This document shows, one piece after another, positions 1 to 8,525 of a DNA stretch of 34,995 bases. The stretch is from the NCBI GenBank assembly GCA_938074445.1, contig CALJEK010000021.1, positions 1-34,995 of the forward strand, written 5' to 3'. The notes beneath the pieces are model-generated. The model worked only from the letters and a program-made list of their open reading frames with translations, was not told the origin of the DNA and ran no database searches. Within the stretch, counting starts at the first letter, position 1, and each line of letters starts with the position of its first letter. Origin of the DNA: Candidatus Kryptoniota bacterium. GTDB taxonomy: Bacteria > Bacteroidota > Ignavibacteria > Kryptoniales > Kryptoniaceae. Position numbers and translations under genes: made by a program.

Positions 1-234
1 GGTGAGAGGAGGATATATTTTGATGGTTTGCCGAGGGAGTGTGTGATAAGGATATACACTTTGAGTGGTGAGTTGGTCAAGGAGATATATCATAAAAGTG
101 GTGTAGATAATGGGCGAGAGTATTGGAATTTGTTAAATAGGGATGGTTTGGGTGTAAGTTATGGAGTTTACATAGCTCATATCGAAGCACCAGGCATAGG
201 TGAAAAATTAATCAAATTCGCAATAATTAAGTAA
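1..234 (+). CDS. C-terminal end of a secreted protein with a sorting-tail-like domain (partial)
   Basis: The frame is open from base 1 to the TAA at 232-234, so this is the 3' end of a longer gene cut by the window edge. A TTG at 28 is only an internal codon. The 77 visible residues form a short beta-rich module (IRIYTLSGELVKEI, then YGVYIAHIEAPG, then GEKLIKFAIIK). This pattern resembles the C-terminal FlgD-Ig-like or type IX sorting-tail domains found on large secreted proteins of the FCB group. The PorV/PorQ-like gene starts 20 bases downstream, which fits an outer-membrane or secretion context. The catalytic or main domain of the protein lies outside the window, so its function cannot be stated. 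Confidence 0.7.
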   Translation, partial: GERRIYFDGLPRECVIRIYTLSGELVKEIYHKSGVDNGREYWNLLNRDGLGVSYGVYIAHIEAPGIGEKLIKFAIIK

Positions 235-254
235 CAAAATTTTGGAGTAGCGCT

Positions 255-1280
255 ATGTTCAAAAAAGTTTCAATAGCTTGTCTCATAAGTTTTGTTTTGG
301 TTTCAACTTCTTTAGCTCAGATAGGGAGCAGTTTAACTAAAACTGGAACAACCTCGGCTCAATTTTTGAAAATTGGTATAGGGGCTCGGGCGATCGGAAT
401 GGGTGGCGCTTTTAATTCTGTTGCGGATGATATAAGCTCGATCTATTGGAACCCTGCCGGCTTAAGTAGGATAAGTGGTAGAGGCGAGGCAACCTTTAAC
501 TATGTTGATTGGATTATGGACATAAGATATAGTTTTGCTGCCTTTGCTTTAAATCTTGGAAACTTAGGAACGATTGGGATGCAAATATCTTCACTTGCAA
601 TGGGTGAGATGGAAGTAAGGACAGTTGAAATGCCAGATGGGACTGGTGAAAGGTTTAAGGCTGGTGGGTTAATGATGGGTATTTCTTATGCGAGACAATT
701 AACAGATAGGTTTGCAATAGGTTTCAATGCTAAATATGTGAGGGAATATATTTGGCACGAGGTAGCGCAGGGTTTTGCGCTTGATTTTGGGACTTTATAT
801 ATAACTCCATTTTTGAATGGGATGAGGATTGGGGCAAGTATGTCAAATTACGGAACAAAAATGCAGCTTACAGGACGTGATTTGATAATTATTTATACAG
901 TTGGCGGTGGCACTGGGAATAACATCAACGCTTTTATTCAAACCGATAAATTTGAGATGCCTTTGATTTTTAGGGTTGGTCTTTCAAATGATTTTATTAA
1001 GACCGAATCACAAAGGCTGACGACAGCTATTGATGCTATTCATCCTAATGATAATACAGAGTATTTAAATCTGGGTATTGAGTATTCGTTCAAAGAAATT
1101 TTCTTCTTGAGAGGGGGGTATAAATCGTTATTTGAAAAGGGAGGGGAACAAAGATATACATTTGGCGCTGGACTGAGATATTCGGTCGCAAGGGGTTTAG
1201 CACTTGCAGTTGATTATGCATATCTTGACTTCGGGCGTTTGAAAAATGTTCAATATTTGACTTTGTCTGTTAAGTTTTAA
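255..1280 (+). CDS. PorV/PorQ family outer-membrane beta-barrel protein
   Basis: This is a 341-residue protein with a signal peptide at about residues 1-22 (hydrophobic stretch ending SLAQ). The N-terminal motif around FLKIGIGARAIGMGGAFNSV, followed by SSIYWNPAGLS, is the hallmark of the PorV/PorQ (UPF0164-related, FadL-like barrel) family. The rest is alternating beta strands and ends in an aromatic residue (LTLSVKF), as expected for an outer-membrane barrel. PorV in Bacteroidota shuttles type IX secretion cargo to the attachment complex. Members of the wider family have no fixed function. The ATG at 255 follows a GGAG. It sits 20 bases after a gene for a secreted protein with a sorting-like tail, which supports a role in secretion or surface assembly, but this is inferred from context only. 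Confidence 0.82.
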   Translation: MFKKVSIACLISFVLVSTSLAQIGSSLTKTGTTSAQFLKIGIGARAIGMGGAFNSVADDISSIYWNPAGLSRISGRGEATFNYVDWIMDIRYSFAAFALNLGNLGTIGMQISSLAMGEMEVRTVEMPDGTGERFKAGGLMMGISYARQLTDRFAIGFNAKYVREYIWHEVAQGFALDFGTLYITPFLNGMRIGASMSNYGTKMQLTGRDLIIIYTVGGGTGNNINAFIQTDKFEMPLIFRVGLSNDFIKTESQRLTTAIDAIHPNDNTEYLNLGIEYSFKEIFFLRGGYKSLFEKGGEQRYTFGAGLRYSVARGLALAVDYAYLDFGRLKNVQYLTLSVKF

Positions 1281-1300
1281 AACAATTTAAAAATAAGAAT

Positions 1301-2245
1301 GTGAAGAAATATCTGATAGGTATAGATGGAGGGGGAACGAAGACGCATGGTGTAATTTCAACGCTTGAGGGGGAGGTTTTATCAGAAGCTTTTAAAGGGT
1401 CGGCGAATTTTCAAATGCTTGGAGTTGAGATGGTTGCTAAGTTGCTTGTTGGGCTAATTTATGAACTTATCAATAGTGCTAATTGCAAAATTTCGGACGT
1501 TGAGCTTGTTGTTATAGGTATTACTGGGGCTGGAAGAGAGAAAGACAAGGAGAGAATATATGCGGGAATAATTGATTATGCTAAAGTTGAAAATTTGCCA
1601 CTTCCTGAATTGATTATAGAAACCGATGCGAGGATCGCTCTTGAAGGCGCGTTTATGGGGGAGCCTGGCGTAATTTTAATTGCTGGCACGGGTTCGGTTA
1701 TGTTTGCGAAAGATGTTAATGGACAAATCCACAGAGTTGGGGGATGGGGAAGATTTCTGGGAGATGAAGGAAGTGCTTTTGTAATAGGGCGCGAGGCTTT
1801 GAGAGCTGTTGCAAAATATGTCGATGGAAGAGGGAGAGAAACAATTTTAAAAAGGTTGATTTTTGAAGAATTTAATCTGGCAGATCTAATGCAAATCGTG
1901 AGCGAAATTTATTTGGGTAAATTTGATATCGCAAAAGTGGCGCCGATTGTTATGAAAGCTGCCGAGCTTGGGGATGAGGTAGCAATTAAAATTCTTGATG
2001 ATGCATGCGTTGAACTTTTGGCTCATATTGAAGCAGTGCTAAAAAAAGCGGAGTTCGGAGAAAAGGTCAATCTTGCTCTCATTGGTGGTGTGTTGCAAAG
2101 TGACAATTATGTTTCAAGAAAGTTGAGAAATATGATAGCGCAGGGATTTCCAAAAATCAATTTAGTCAATCCAGCTTCTTCGCCTGCATATGGAGCTGTG
2201 ATTTATGGGAAAAATTTAATTAAGAAACAAAAGGGAAACGCTTAA
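1301..2245 (+). CDS. BadF/BadG/BcrA/BcrD-family kinase, probable GlcNAc/MurNAc kinase
   Basis: This 314-residue protein has the ASKHA sugar-kinase fold. The phosphate-1 motif IDGGGTKTHG is at the N-terminus, VIGITGAGR follows near residue 70, and IAGTGSVMFA with GGWGRFLGDEGSAF lies near residues 125-160. The last block is typical of N-acetylglucosamine kinases and of MurK-type kinases of the BadF family, which phosphorylate cell-wall amino sugars in the cytoplasm. It starts with GTG. Only one base separates its stop from the next ATG, so it is certainly co-transcribed with the GH3/beta-lactamase fusion. That pairing suggests it phosphorylates GlcNAc and possibly MurNAc released from peptidoglycan. 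The exact sugar cannot be read from sequence. No MurQ etherase is present in the window. Confidence 0.8.
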   Translation: MKKYLIGIDGGGTKTHGVISTLEGEVLSEAFKGSANFQMLGVEMVAKLLVGLIYELINSANCKISDVELVVIGITGAGREKDKERIYAGIIDYAKVENLPLPELIIETDARIALEGAFMGEPGVILIAGTGSVMFAKDVNGQIHRVGGWGRFLGDEGSAFVIGREALRAVAKYVDGRGRETILKRLIFEEFNLADLMQIVSEIYLGKFDIAKVAPIVMKAAELGDEVAIKILDDACVELLAHIEAVLKKAEFGEKVNLALIGGVLQSDNYVSRKLRNMIAQGFPKINLVNPASSPAYGAVIYGKNLIKKQKGNA

Positions 2246-2246
2246 A

Positions 2247-5141
2247 ATGAAGAAGATACTTTTATTGCTCTTCGTATCCTTTATCCTGCTTGCAATTTTT
2301 AACGTCAAATTGATTAACCGAGTGAAAAGTTCGGTTGAAGATTTATCAAAATTATCGCAGAAGAAAAGTCAAAAGAAGCACGTTGATGTATCTAAGCTTA
2401 GCAAAACGGAATGGGTTAATTATTGGATGAGAAAGTTAACGCTTGAGGAAAAAGTGGCTCAAATGATAATGCCCGACGCTCGCGGAATTTTTCTCGCAAA
2501 GAACAATAAAGAATTTCAACGCCTTGTCCGTTATGTTAAAGATAAAAAAGTTGGAGGGTTGATTTTCTTCAGAGGCGATGTTTATGAGACCGCTGATATG
2601 ATAAATTACTTTCAGAAGATGGCAGAAATACCACTTTTGATCTCGGCTGATTTTGAATGGGGAACGGCAATGCGCCTTGATAATACAACCCATTTCCCAC
2701 CAGCTATGGGAATTGCAGCTACGGGGAAACCAGAATATGCTTATGAGGTGGGGAAGATAACAGCTATAGAAGGTAGAGCGATAGGAATTCATCAAAATTA
2801 CGCCCCTACCGTTGATGTGAACAACAATTACAAGAATCCTATAATTAACATTCGCTCTTTCGGTGAAACCCCGGATATAGTTTCAAAATTCGCTGTTGAG
2901 TTTATTCGTGGACTTCAAGAGAATGGGATGATAGCAACTGCTAAACATTTCCCAGGACATGGGGATACAGATATAGATTCCCATCTTGATCTCCCCATCA
3001 TTAATCATCCAAAATCAAGGTTGGATTCAATAGAGCTTGCGCCGTTTAAGGAGGCTATTAAGTCAGGCGTTAAATCGATAATGATTGCTCATATATCATT
3101 CCCTCAAATAGACACAGTTAAAGGTTTGCCGTCTACTTTGTCTTATAACATAGTAACTGGAATTTTGAAGAATGAACTTGGCTTTAAAGGTTTAATTGTG
3201 ACTGATGCAATGACGATGCGCGGAGTTACAAAGCTTTATTCTAATGCGCTTGCTTCCGTTTTAGCTGTGAAGGCTGGGAATGATATAATTTTAATTCCAC
3301 CAGATGTAGATGAATCTATCGATGCAATTGTGAAGGCTGTGAAAAGAGGGGAGATAAGCGAGGAAAGAATAAATGAATCTGTAAGAAAAATACTTGAGTT
3401 CAAATACGACCTTGGATTGCATAAAAATAGATTTGTTGACGTTGATAAAATTCGCGATGTAGTTGCCACCGAAGAACATATTCGCAAAGCGAAGGAGATA
3501 GCGCGTGCTTCAATAACTGTTGTTAAAAATGACGGGATTTTACCGTTGATGCAATTTGATAACAAGAAAATATTGCTTGTAACAATGGTTGACTCAAATG
3601 ATCCAAATAGTGGGAACTCGTTTGTTTCGGAAGTTTCAAAAAGATATGATAATATTTCCTTTGAAAGGGTGGATTTAAGGAGCACAGATGAAGAATTGAG
3701 GGCTATACTTTCAAAGTTAAATGGTTTTGATCTTGTCATAGTTTCAGCTTATGTTCGAGTTAGATCGTACCAACCTTCACTTTCATTACCTGAAAAACAT
3801 TCAAGATTACTTAAACAAATTCTCGCCTCTGACAAGCCAGTTGTGTTAATTTCTTTTGGGAACCCTTATATTGTCGTTGAATATCCGAATGTGAAGGCTT
3901 ACATTTGCTCTTATTCAGATGCTCAACCTGTTGTAGAGGCTACTGCGGAGTTTTTATTTGGAGAGATTTCGCCACAAGGTAAATTGCCCGTGAACATTCC
4001 AAATTTTGCGACGCTTGGAACGGGGTTGAGCTATCCACAGACAACATTGCGTTATGGTTATCCCGATGAGGCTGGTTTTGACTCTGCTAAACTTGCGGTT
4101 CTTGATTCAATCATGGAAAGAGCAATTCAAGATTCTGTAAGCCCCGGGGCAGTTTTGCTTGTCGCACGAAACGGGATCATAGCCTATCATAAAGCATTTG
4201 GAACCTACTCTTACGATCCATATTCAAGAAGGGTTAATCCATCTTCAATTTACGATATGGCTTCGATAACGAAGGTTGCTGCGACGACAATTTCAATTAT
4301 GAAACTTTACGAGGAGGGGAAAATTAATCTTGATGACCCTGTTTCAAAGTATATCCCAAAATTTGCCCAAAATGGGAAGGAAAAAGTCACATTGAAAAAT
4401 TTGCTTTTACATAATAGTGGTCTTCCATCGTGGAAACCGTTTTATCAACTTTGCAAGACACCTGATGAAATTCTCGACTCAATTTATGCTCAACCCTTAG
4501 TCTATAAAACTGGAGATTCAACCGTTTATAGTGATCTTGGCTTTATAACTCTTGGCAAAGTTGTTGAGGTTGTCACTGGAATGACGCTTGACCAATATGT
4601 TAAGAAGATGTTTTATATACCGCTTGGGATGAAAAATACCACATTTTTGCCACCGGATAAATGGATTGAAAATATCGCTCCAACTGAATATGATAGTTTA
4701 CTCGGTAAATTTATTCATGGAGTTGTTCACGACGAAAATGCAAGGGCTCTTGGTGGAGTTTCAGGGCATGCGGGGTTGTTTTCAAATGCAAGAGATCTCG
4801 CGGTGTTGATGCAAATGATTTTAAACGGTGGTGAGTATGGTGGCAAAAGATTTTTCAAAAGTGAGACGGTTGAACTTTTTACTAAGAGATGGCCTAATAA
4901 TCGGGGGCTTGGCTGGGACAATGCTCTTTCGCCATATGGTAAAAGCGCTCTTGACGGCGCCTTTGGAGAAAATGCGTTTGGTCATACTGGTTTCACAGGG
5001 ACATCTGTTTATGTTTATCCAGAGAAAAATGTAATTGCCGTTCTTTTGACAAATCGTGTTCACCCAACAAGGGCAAATACTAAGCATATTCAACTTAGAA
5101 AAGTTGTTCACAAGGCGATTGCAAGTGCGATTATAAATTAA
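2247..5141 (+). CDS. GH3 beta-N-acetylhexosaminidase fused to a serine beta-lactamase-like domain
   Basis: This 964-residue envelope protein has an N-terminal hydrophobic signal or anchor (residues 1-20). The GH3 domain (about 55-400) carries the NagZ-type loop KHFPGHGDTDIDSH (residues about 233-246), whose His/Asp pair acts as acid/base, and the nucleophile Asp in VTDAMTM (about residue 320). A GH3 C-terminal alpha/beta domain follows (about 420-600). The last 350 residues are a class C beta-lactamase/DD-peptidase-like domain with SxxK (SITK, Ser673), a YSD in place of the usual Y-x-N, and HTG at 913-915. This GH3 plus serine-hydrolase architecture is recurrent in Bacteroidota and is generally linked to peptidoglycan turnover: removal of GlcNAc plus cleavage of a peptide or ester. 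It lies between an amino-sugar kinase and a symporter. Whether the second domain is catalytic is unproven. Confidence 0.88.
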   Translation: MKKILLLLFVSFILLAIFNVKLINRVKSSVEDLSKLSQKKSQKKHVDVSKLSKTEWVNYWMRKLTLEEKVAQMIMPDARGIFLAKNNKEFQRLVRYVKDKKVGGLIFFRGDVYETADMINYFQKMAEIPLLISADFEWGTAMRLDNTTHFPPAMGIAATGKPEYAYEVGKITAIEGRAIGIHQNYAPTVDVNNNYKNPIINIRSFGETPDIVSKFAVEFIRGLQENGMIATAKHFPGHGDTDIDSHLDLPIINHPKSRLDSIELAPFKEAIKSGVKSIMIAHISFPQIDTVKGLPSTLSYNIVTGILKNELGFKGLIVTDAMTMRGVTKLYSNALASVLAVKAGNDIILIPPDVDESIDAIVKAVKRGEISEERINESVRKILEFKYDLGLHKNRFVDVDKIRDVVATEEHIRKAKEIARASITVVKNDGILPLMQFDNKKILLVTMVDSNDPNSGNSFVSEVSKRYDNISFERVDLRSTDEELRAILSKLNGFDLVIVSAYVRVRSYQPSLSLPEKHSRLLKQILASDKPVVLISFGNPYIVVEYPNVKAYICSYSDAQPVVEATAEFLFGEISPQGKLPVNIPNFATLGTGLSYPQTTLRYGYPDEAGFDSAKLAVLDSIMERAIQDSVSPGAVLLVARNGIIAYHKAFGTYSYDPYSRRVNPSSIYDMASITKVAATTISIMKLYEEGKINLDDPVSKYIPKFAQNGKEKVTLKNLLLHNSGLPSWKPFYQLCKTPDEILDSIYAQPLVYKTGDSTVYSDLGFITLGKVVEVVTGMTLDQYVKKMFYIPLGMKNTTFLPPDKWIENIAPTEYDSLLGKFIHGVVHDENARALGGVSGHAGLFSNARDLAVLMQMILNGGEYGGKRFFKSETVELFTKRWPNNRGLGWDNALSPYGKSALDGAFGENAFGHTGFTGTSVYVYPEKNVIAVLLTNRVHPTRANTKHIQLRKVVHKAIASAIIN

Positions 5142-5160
5142 AAAATAAAAACGGTGACAA

Positions 5161-6918
5161 ATGCAACTAATTGATTGGGTAATTGTCGCAGTATATTTTT
5201 TGCTTAGCATCATTATTGGGGTTTATTATTCAAAAAGGGCTGGAAAGAGCATAGGTGAATTCTTTTTGTCCGGGAGAAATCTGCCGTGGTGGCTTGCTGG
5301 TACATCTATGGTTGCGACGACGTTTGCTGCGGATACGCCTTTAGCTGTCACCGAGCTTGTGGCTAAAAATGGAATAGCTGGAAATTGGCTTTGGTGGAAT
5401 TTTCTCTTTGGTTCGATGTTGACGGTTTTCTTTTTTGCGAGATTATGGAGGAGAGCAGGGATTTTAACCGATGTTGAATTTGTTGAGATAAGATACTCTG
5501 GGAAACCTGCTTCTTTCCTTCGCGGGTTTAAGGCTCTTTATCTTGGCTTATTTGTTAACACAATTATAATCGGATGGGTAAATGTTGCAATGGTTTCAAT
5601 TTTAACTGGATTTTTTGGGGTTCCTGAGGAAGTTGTAAGATATTATGTTTTTGGGGCAATGCTTGTGGTTGCGGTTTATTCCGCTCTTTCTGGGCTTTGG
5701 GGTGTTGCTGTAACAGATGCGGTTCAGTTCATCATCGCAATGACTGGAACAATAGTGCTTGCAATTGTTGTTGTGAATCTTCCAGAGATAAATGGTATTG
5801 CTGGGCTAAGGGAAAAACTTCCAGCGTGGGTTTTTGATTTTACCCCTGTTATTGGTGGTGAAGCGGAGCTTGCTTACGCAGGCGTTCTTGCTTTGAGTGT
5901 TTCATCTTTTGTCGCATATATCCTTGTTCAATGGTGGGCTTCATGGTATCCCGGGGCTGAACCTGGTGGCGGTGGATATATCGCTCAAAGAATGATGTCC
6001 GCAAAAGATGAAAAACATTCTTTGCTTGCTACACTTTGGTTTACAATTGCTCACTATTGCGTGAGACCTTGGCCGTGGATAATCGTTGGACTTGCAACAC
6101 TTGTGCTTTATCCAGAACTTGGCTTAGACGATAAGAAGTTGGGTTATATTTATGCTATGAGGGATTATCTTCCTGCGGGATTGAAAGGATTGTTAATAGC
6201 TGCATTTTTCGCTGCTTATATGTCAACCATCGCAACACATTTAAATTGGGGAACATCTTATGTTATAAATGATTTTTACAAAAGGTTTATAAAAAAGGAT
6301 GGGAGCGAGAAACATTACGTTTTTGTATCAAGACTTACAACGTTAATTGTAATGATTGCCTCCGTTTTGATAACCTTGATAATAAAAACGATCTCTGGGG
6401 CGTGGCAATTTATAATTGAGGCGAGCGCAGGATTTGGGCTCGTCTTGATTCTGAGATGGTACTGGTGGAGGATAAATGCATGGAGCGAAATTGTAGCTAT
6501 GATTGCGCCATTCTTTGGTTATGCTTACATAAAATTTTTCACAAAAGTAACTTTCCCCGAAACTTTGTTCTACATCGTTGGCTTTACAACTGTTTCGTGG
6601 CTTTTGGCAACCTTCATAACTAAACCTGTTGAAAAGGGACATCTTATTAATTTTTATCGTCGTGTTCATCCTGGTGGAATTGGGTGGAGAAAAATTGCAA
6701 AGGAACTTTCCGATGTTAATCCTGACTCAGGTTACGCCTACCTTTTTTTGGATTGGATAAGCGGGGTGATCTTGGTTTATATGTCGCTTTTTGGAATTGG
6801 TAAAATTATTTTGGGTGAGTATTTGGTTGGGATAATTTATATTTCAGTAGGTTTAATTGCTGGTTTGGTAATATACTTTGACTTATCGAAGCGCGGTTGG
6901 GAAAAGGCGGTTAAGTGA
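5161..6918 (+). CDS. Sodium:solute symporter (SSS family), probable amino-sugar or muropeptide-sugar importer
   Basis: This 585-residue polytopic protein has about 13-14 hydrophobic segments. The SSS signature is visible early: YYSKRAGKSIGEFFLSGRNLPWW, followed by GTSMVATTFAADTP. It belongs to the sodium/solute symporter superfamily (SGLT/PutP fold), which imports small molecules with Na+. The family does not fix the substrate. It starts 19 bases after the GH3/beta-lactamase fusion and is the third gene of a kinase-hydrolase-transporter set, so uptake of GlcNAc/MurNAc or related products is the best guess. A weak GGTG precedes the ATG. It differs clearly from the second SSS protein of this window (28302-29717), which sits in the thiamine operon. 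Confidence 0.85.
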   Translation: MQLIDWVIVAVYFLLSIIIGVYYSKRAGKSIGEFFLSGRNLPWWLAGTSMVATTFAADTPLAVTELVAKNGIAGNWLWWNFLFGSMLTVFFFARLWRRAGILTDVEFVEIRYSGKPASFLRGFKALYLGLFVNTIIIGWVNVAMVSILTGFFGVPEEVVRYYVFGAMLVVAVYSALSGLWGVAVTDAVQFIIAMTGTIVLAIVVVNLPEINGIAGLREKLPAWVFDFTPVIGGEAELAYAGVLALSVSSFVAYILVQWWASWYPGAEPGGGGYIAQRMMSAKDEKHSLLATLWFTIAHYCVRPWPWIIVGLATLVLYPELGLDDKKLGYIYAMRDYLPAGLKGLLIAAFFAAYMSTIATHLNWGTSYVINDFYKRFIKKDGSEKHYVFVSRLTTLIVMIASVLITLIIKTISGAWQFIIEASAGFGLVLILRWYWWRINAWSEIVAMIAPFFGYAYIKFFTKVTFPETLFYIVGFTTVSWLLATFITKPVEKGHLINFYRRVHPGGIGWRKIAKELSDVNPDSGYAYLFLDWISGVILVYMSLFGIGKIILGEYLVGIIYISVGLIAGLVIYFDLSKRGWEKAVK

Positions 6919-6958
6919 GTGAGCCTTTAGGTTCTTCAAGTGTAAACTTTTGGAGATA

Positions 6959-6987
6959 TTGACTTTTAATAAAAAATGATTTATAAT
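6959..6987 (+). promoter_or_regulatory. Classical -35/-10 type promoter for the TPR gene
   Basis: TTGACT at 6959-6964 and TATAAT at 6982-6987 are separated by exactly 17 bases, 41 bases upstream of the ATG at 7028. This is a near-consensus housekeeping sigma-70 style promoter. It lies in the 109-base gap after the symporter stop and gives the TPR gene its own start site. It does not fit the Bacteroidota TTTG/TAnnTTTG pattern seen elsewhere in the window. Confidence 0.65.
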
Positions 6988-7027
6988 TATAGGAAAAGAG
7001 CAATGAAAATTCAGGAGGTTGATAATT

Positions 7028-7798
7028 ATGAGAAAGATTTTTTCTTTGGCTATGCTTTTAATTTTGGTTATTTCGCTTGCGATTTCGCAAGGGGGCAATT
7101 CAGTAAAGCCCGAGGTTGAGGCTGCGAAGTTTTTTAATGAAGGTAATTCTCTCTTGAGAAGTGGGAATTATAAGGCAGCGATTGAAAAGTATGATGAAGC
7201 TTTAAAGCTTCAGAAAGACCCAAGGTTCTACTATAATAAGGGTCTTGCTCTCAAAGCCCTGAGGCAGAACGAGGAAGCAATAAAGGCATTTAAAGAAGCT
7301 ATAAATCTTAAAGAGGATTTTGCCCCAGCTTATAATGCAATTGCGGGAATTTATTTGACACAGAATGATTATGATAACGCTATCCTAAATTATACCAAGG
7401 CATTACAGTACGATAAGAAACTTGATGCAGCTGTTAAGGGAATTGTTGAAGCGTTGGTCGGCAAATCAAATATATTGATGCAGGCAGGCAAATTTCAAGA
7501 AGCGCTCGATCTTTTAACGCAAGCAACAACTTATAGACAGGATTATTCTAAAGTTTATGTGATGCTTGCGATTGTTTATAATAAACTTTCCCAACATGAT
7601 AAAGCAGTTGAATCTGCTAAAAGGGCTATTGAGATAAATCCAAAAGGCGCGAATGCGGATGCATATTTTGAGTTGGGAATTGCTTATAAAAGACTTGGTC
7701 AGATTGAGGAAGCAAGGAAGGCATTCCTTGAAGCCAAGAAGGACCCACGCCTCGCGAGGAATGCACAGTATGAACTCGATCTTCTGAAGGAACAATAA
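7028..7798 (+). CDS. Secreted or periplasmic TPR-repeat protein
   Basis: This 256-residue protein has a signal peptide (MRKIFSLAMLLILVISLAISQG) followed by about six tetratricopeptide repeats covering nearly all of the mature protein. Typical TPR cores include GNYKAAIEKYDEAL, NEEAIKAFKEAINL, YDNAILNYTKAL, FQEALDLLTQAT, HDKAVESAKRAIEINP and IEEARKAFLEA. TPR arrays are protein-protein interaction scaffolds, and no catalytic domain is present. I chose the ATG at 7028 because a perfect AGGAGG lies at 7013-7018, 9 bases upstream. The in-frame TTG at 7019 overlaps the end of that site and is unlikely. The gene has its own promoter and an intrinsic terminator, so it looks monocistronic. Its partner is unknown. 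Confidence 0.85.
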   Translation: MRKIFSLAMLLILVISLAISQGGNSVKPEVEAAKFFNEGNSLLRSGNYKAAIEKYDEALKLQKDPRFYYNKGLALKALRQNEEAIKAFKEAINLKEDFAPAYNAIAGIYLTQNDYDNAILNYTKALQYDKKLDAAVKGIVEALVGKSNILMQAGKFQEALDLLTQATTYRQDYSKVYVMLAIVYNKLSQHDKAVESAKRAIEINPKGANADAYFELGIAYKRLGQIEEARKAFLEAKKDPRLARNAQYELDLLKEQ

Positions 7799-7829
7799 AT
7801 CTTGGCTTCGTAAAATTTAAACTTTTCTG

Positions 7830-7855
7830 CCCGACCGCTATCGGTCGGGTTTTTT
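7830..7855 (+). terminator. Intrinsic terminator after the TPR gene
   Basis: The stem CCCGACCG (7830-7837) and CGGTCGGG (7842-7849) pairs perfectly around a 4-base loop and is followed by six Ts (7850-7855). It lies 31 bases after the TPR stop codon and only 18 bases before the next start codon. Confidence 0.93.
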
Positions 7856-7873
7856 GTTAAAAATGGGAGGAGC

Positions 7874-8476
7874 ATGAAATACACAGATATAAAACTTTTA
7901 GCAAGGATAGTTTCTCTCGTATCACTTGGGAAGATGAAAAAGCTTGAGGGGGAGTTAAACAGGGCTTTGTCATCTGGTGTGAAGGTTGAGCGAATTGAAG
8001 AAGCTATATTGCAATGTTATCTTTTTGCCGGATTTCCAGCAGTTATAGAAGGTTTTATGGTGTTGAGAAAGTTTATAAGGGAAAGTCCCAAAAAATCAAA
8101 GGGTTATAGTGTTGAAAAATTTTATTCAAGCGGAGTTAAGACATGTAAAAAGGTCTATGGTGAAAGTTTTGATAAATTGGTTAAAAATATGAAATCGCTT
8201 CATCCTGAACTTCTCGAGTGGATGTTGATCGAGGGTTATGGTAAAGTTTTAAGTCGAGACGTGTTAAGTTTAAAGGAGCGAGAACTTTTAAACGTTTCAA
8301 TTCTCACTTCGCTTGGATGGAAAAGACAACTTCATTCTCATTTGAGGGGTGCGCTAAATGTCGGGGTGAAACGAGACGATATTACAAAAATCATTGAAGA
8401 AATTGCTGATATCTGTGGGGTTACAAAAATAAAAAGAGCGTTAAAAATTTTTGAAGACATTTTATACCACTCTTAG
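7874..8476 (+). CDS. Carboxymuconolactone-decarboxylase (CMD/AhpD-fold) family protein with two CMD repeats
   Basis: This 200-residue all-helical protein is built from two CMD-like halves. The first has IEEAILQCYLFAGFPAVIEG (about 40-60). The second has LSLKERELLNVSILTSLG followed by LHSHLRGALNVGV and a helix containing EEIADICGV (about 130-185). CMD-family proteins include gamma-carboxymuconolactone decarboxylase and AhpD peroxidase. AhpD activity depends on a CxxC-H motif, and I see no CxxC here, so a peroxidase role is not supported. The ATG at 7874 follows a strong GGGAGGAG. The gene starts just behind the terminator of the TPR gene without an obvious promoter of its own, so it may depend on read-through. 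Its metabolic role is unknown. Confidence 0.72.
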   Translation: MKYTDIKLLARIVSLVSLGKMKKLEGELNRALSSGVKVERIEEAILQCYLFAGFPAVIEGFMVLRKFIRESPKKSKGYSVEKFYSSGVKTCKKVYGESFDKLVKNMKSLHPELLEWMLIEGYGKVLSRDVLSLKERELLNVSILTSLGWKRQLHSHLRGALNVGVKRDDITKIIEEIADICGVTKIKRALKIFEDILYHS

Positions 8477-8525
8477 CCCTTGACTCGGATAATTTATTCG
8501 GGGGTAAAAACGCACGCAGGTAAAT

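Noticed and set aside
3236..3739. Minus-strand open frame of 167 codons within the GH3 gene
   Set aside because: It lies fully inside a well-supported gene and has Ser/Leu-rich shadow composition with no start signal.
8480..8508. TTGACT at 8480-8485 as a -35 box for the glycoside hydrolase gene
   Set aside because: No TATAAT-like hexamer lies 16-18 bases downstream, and the TTTG-N20-TAATTTTT pair further on is a better candidate.
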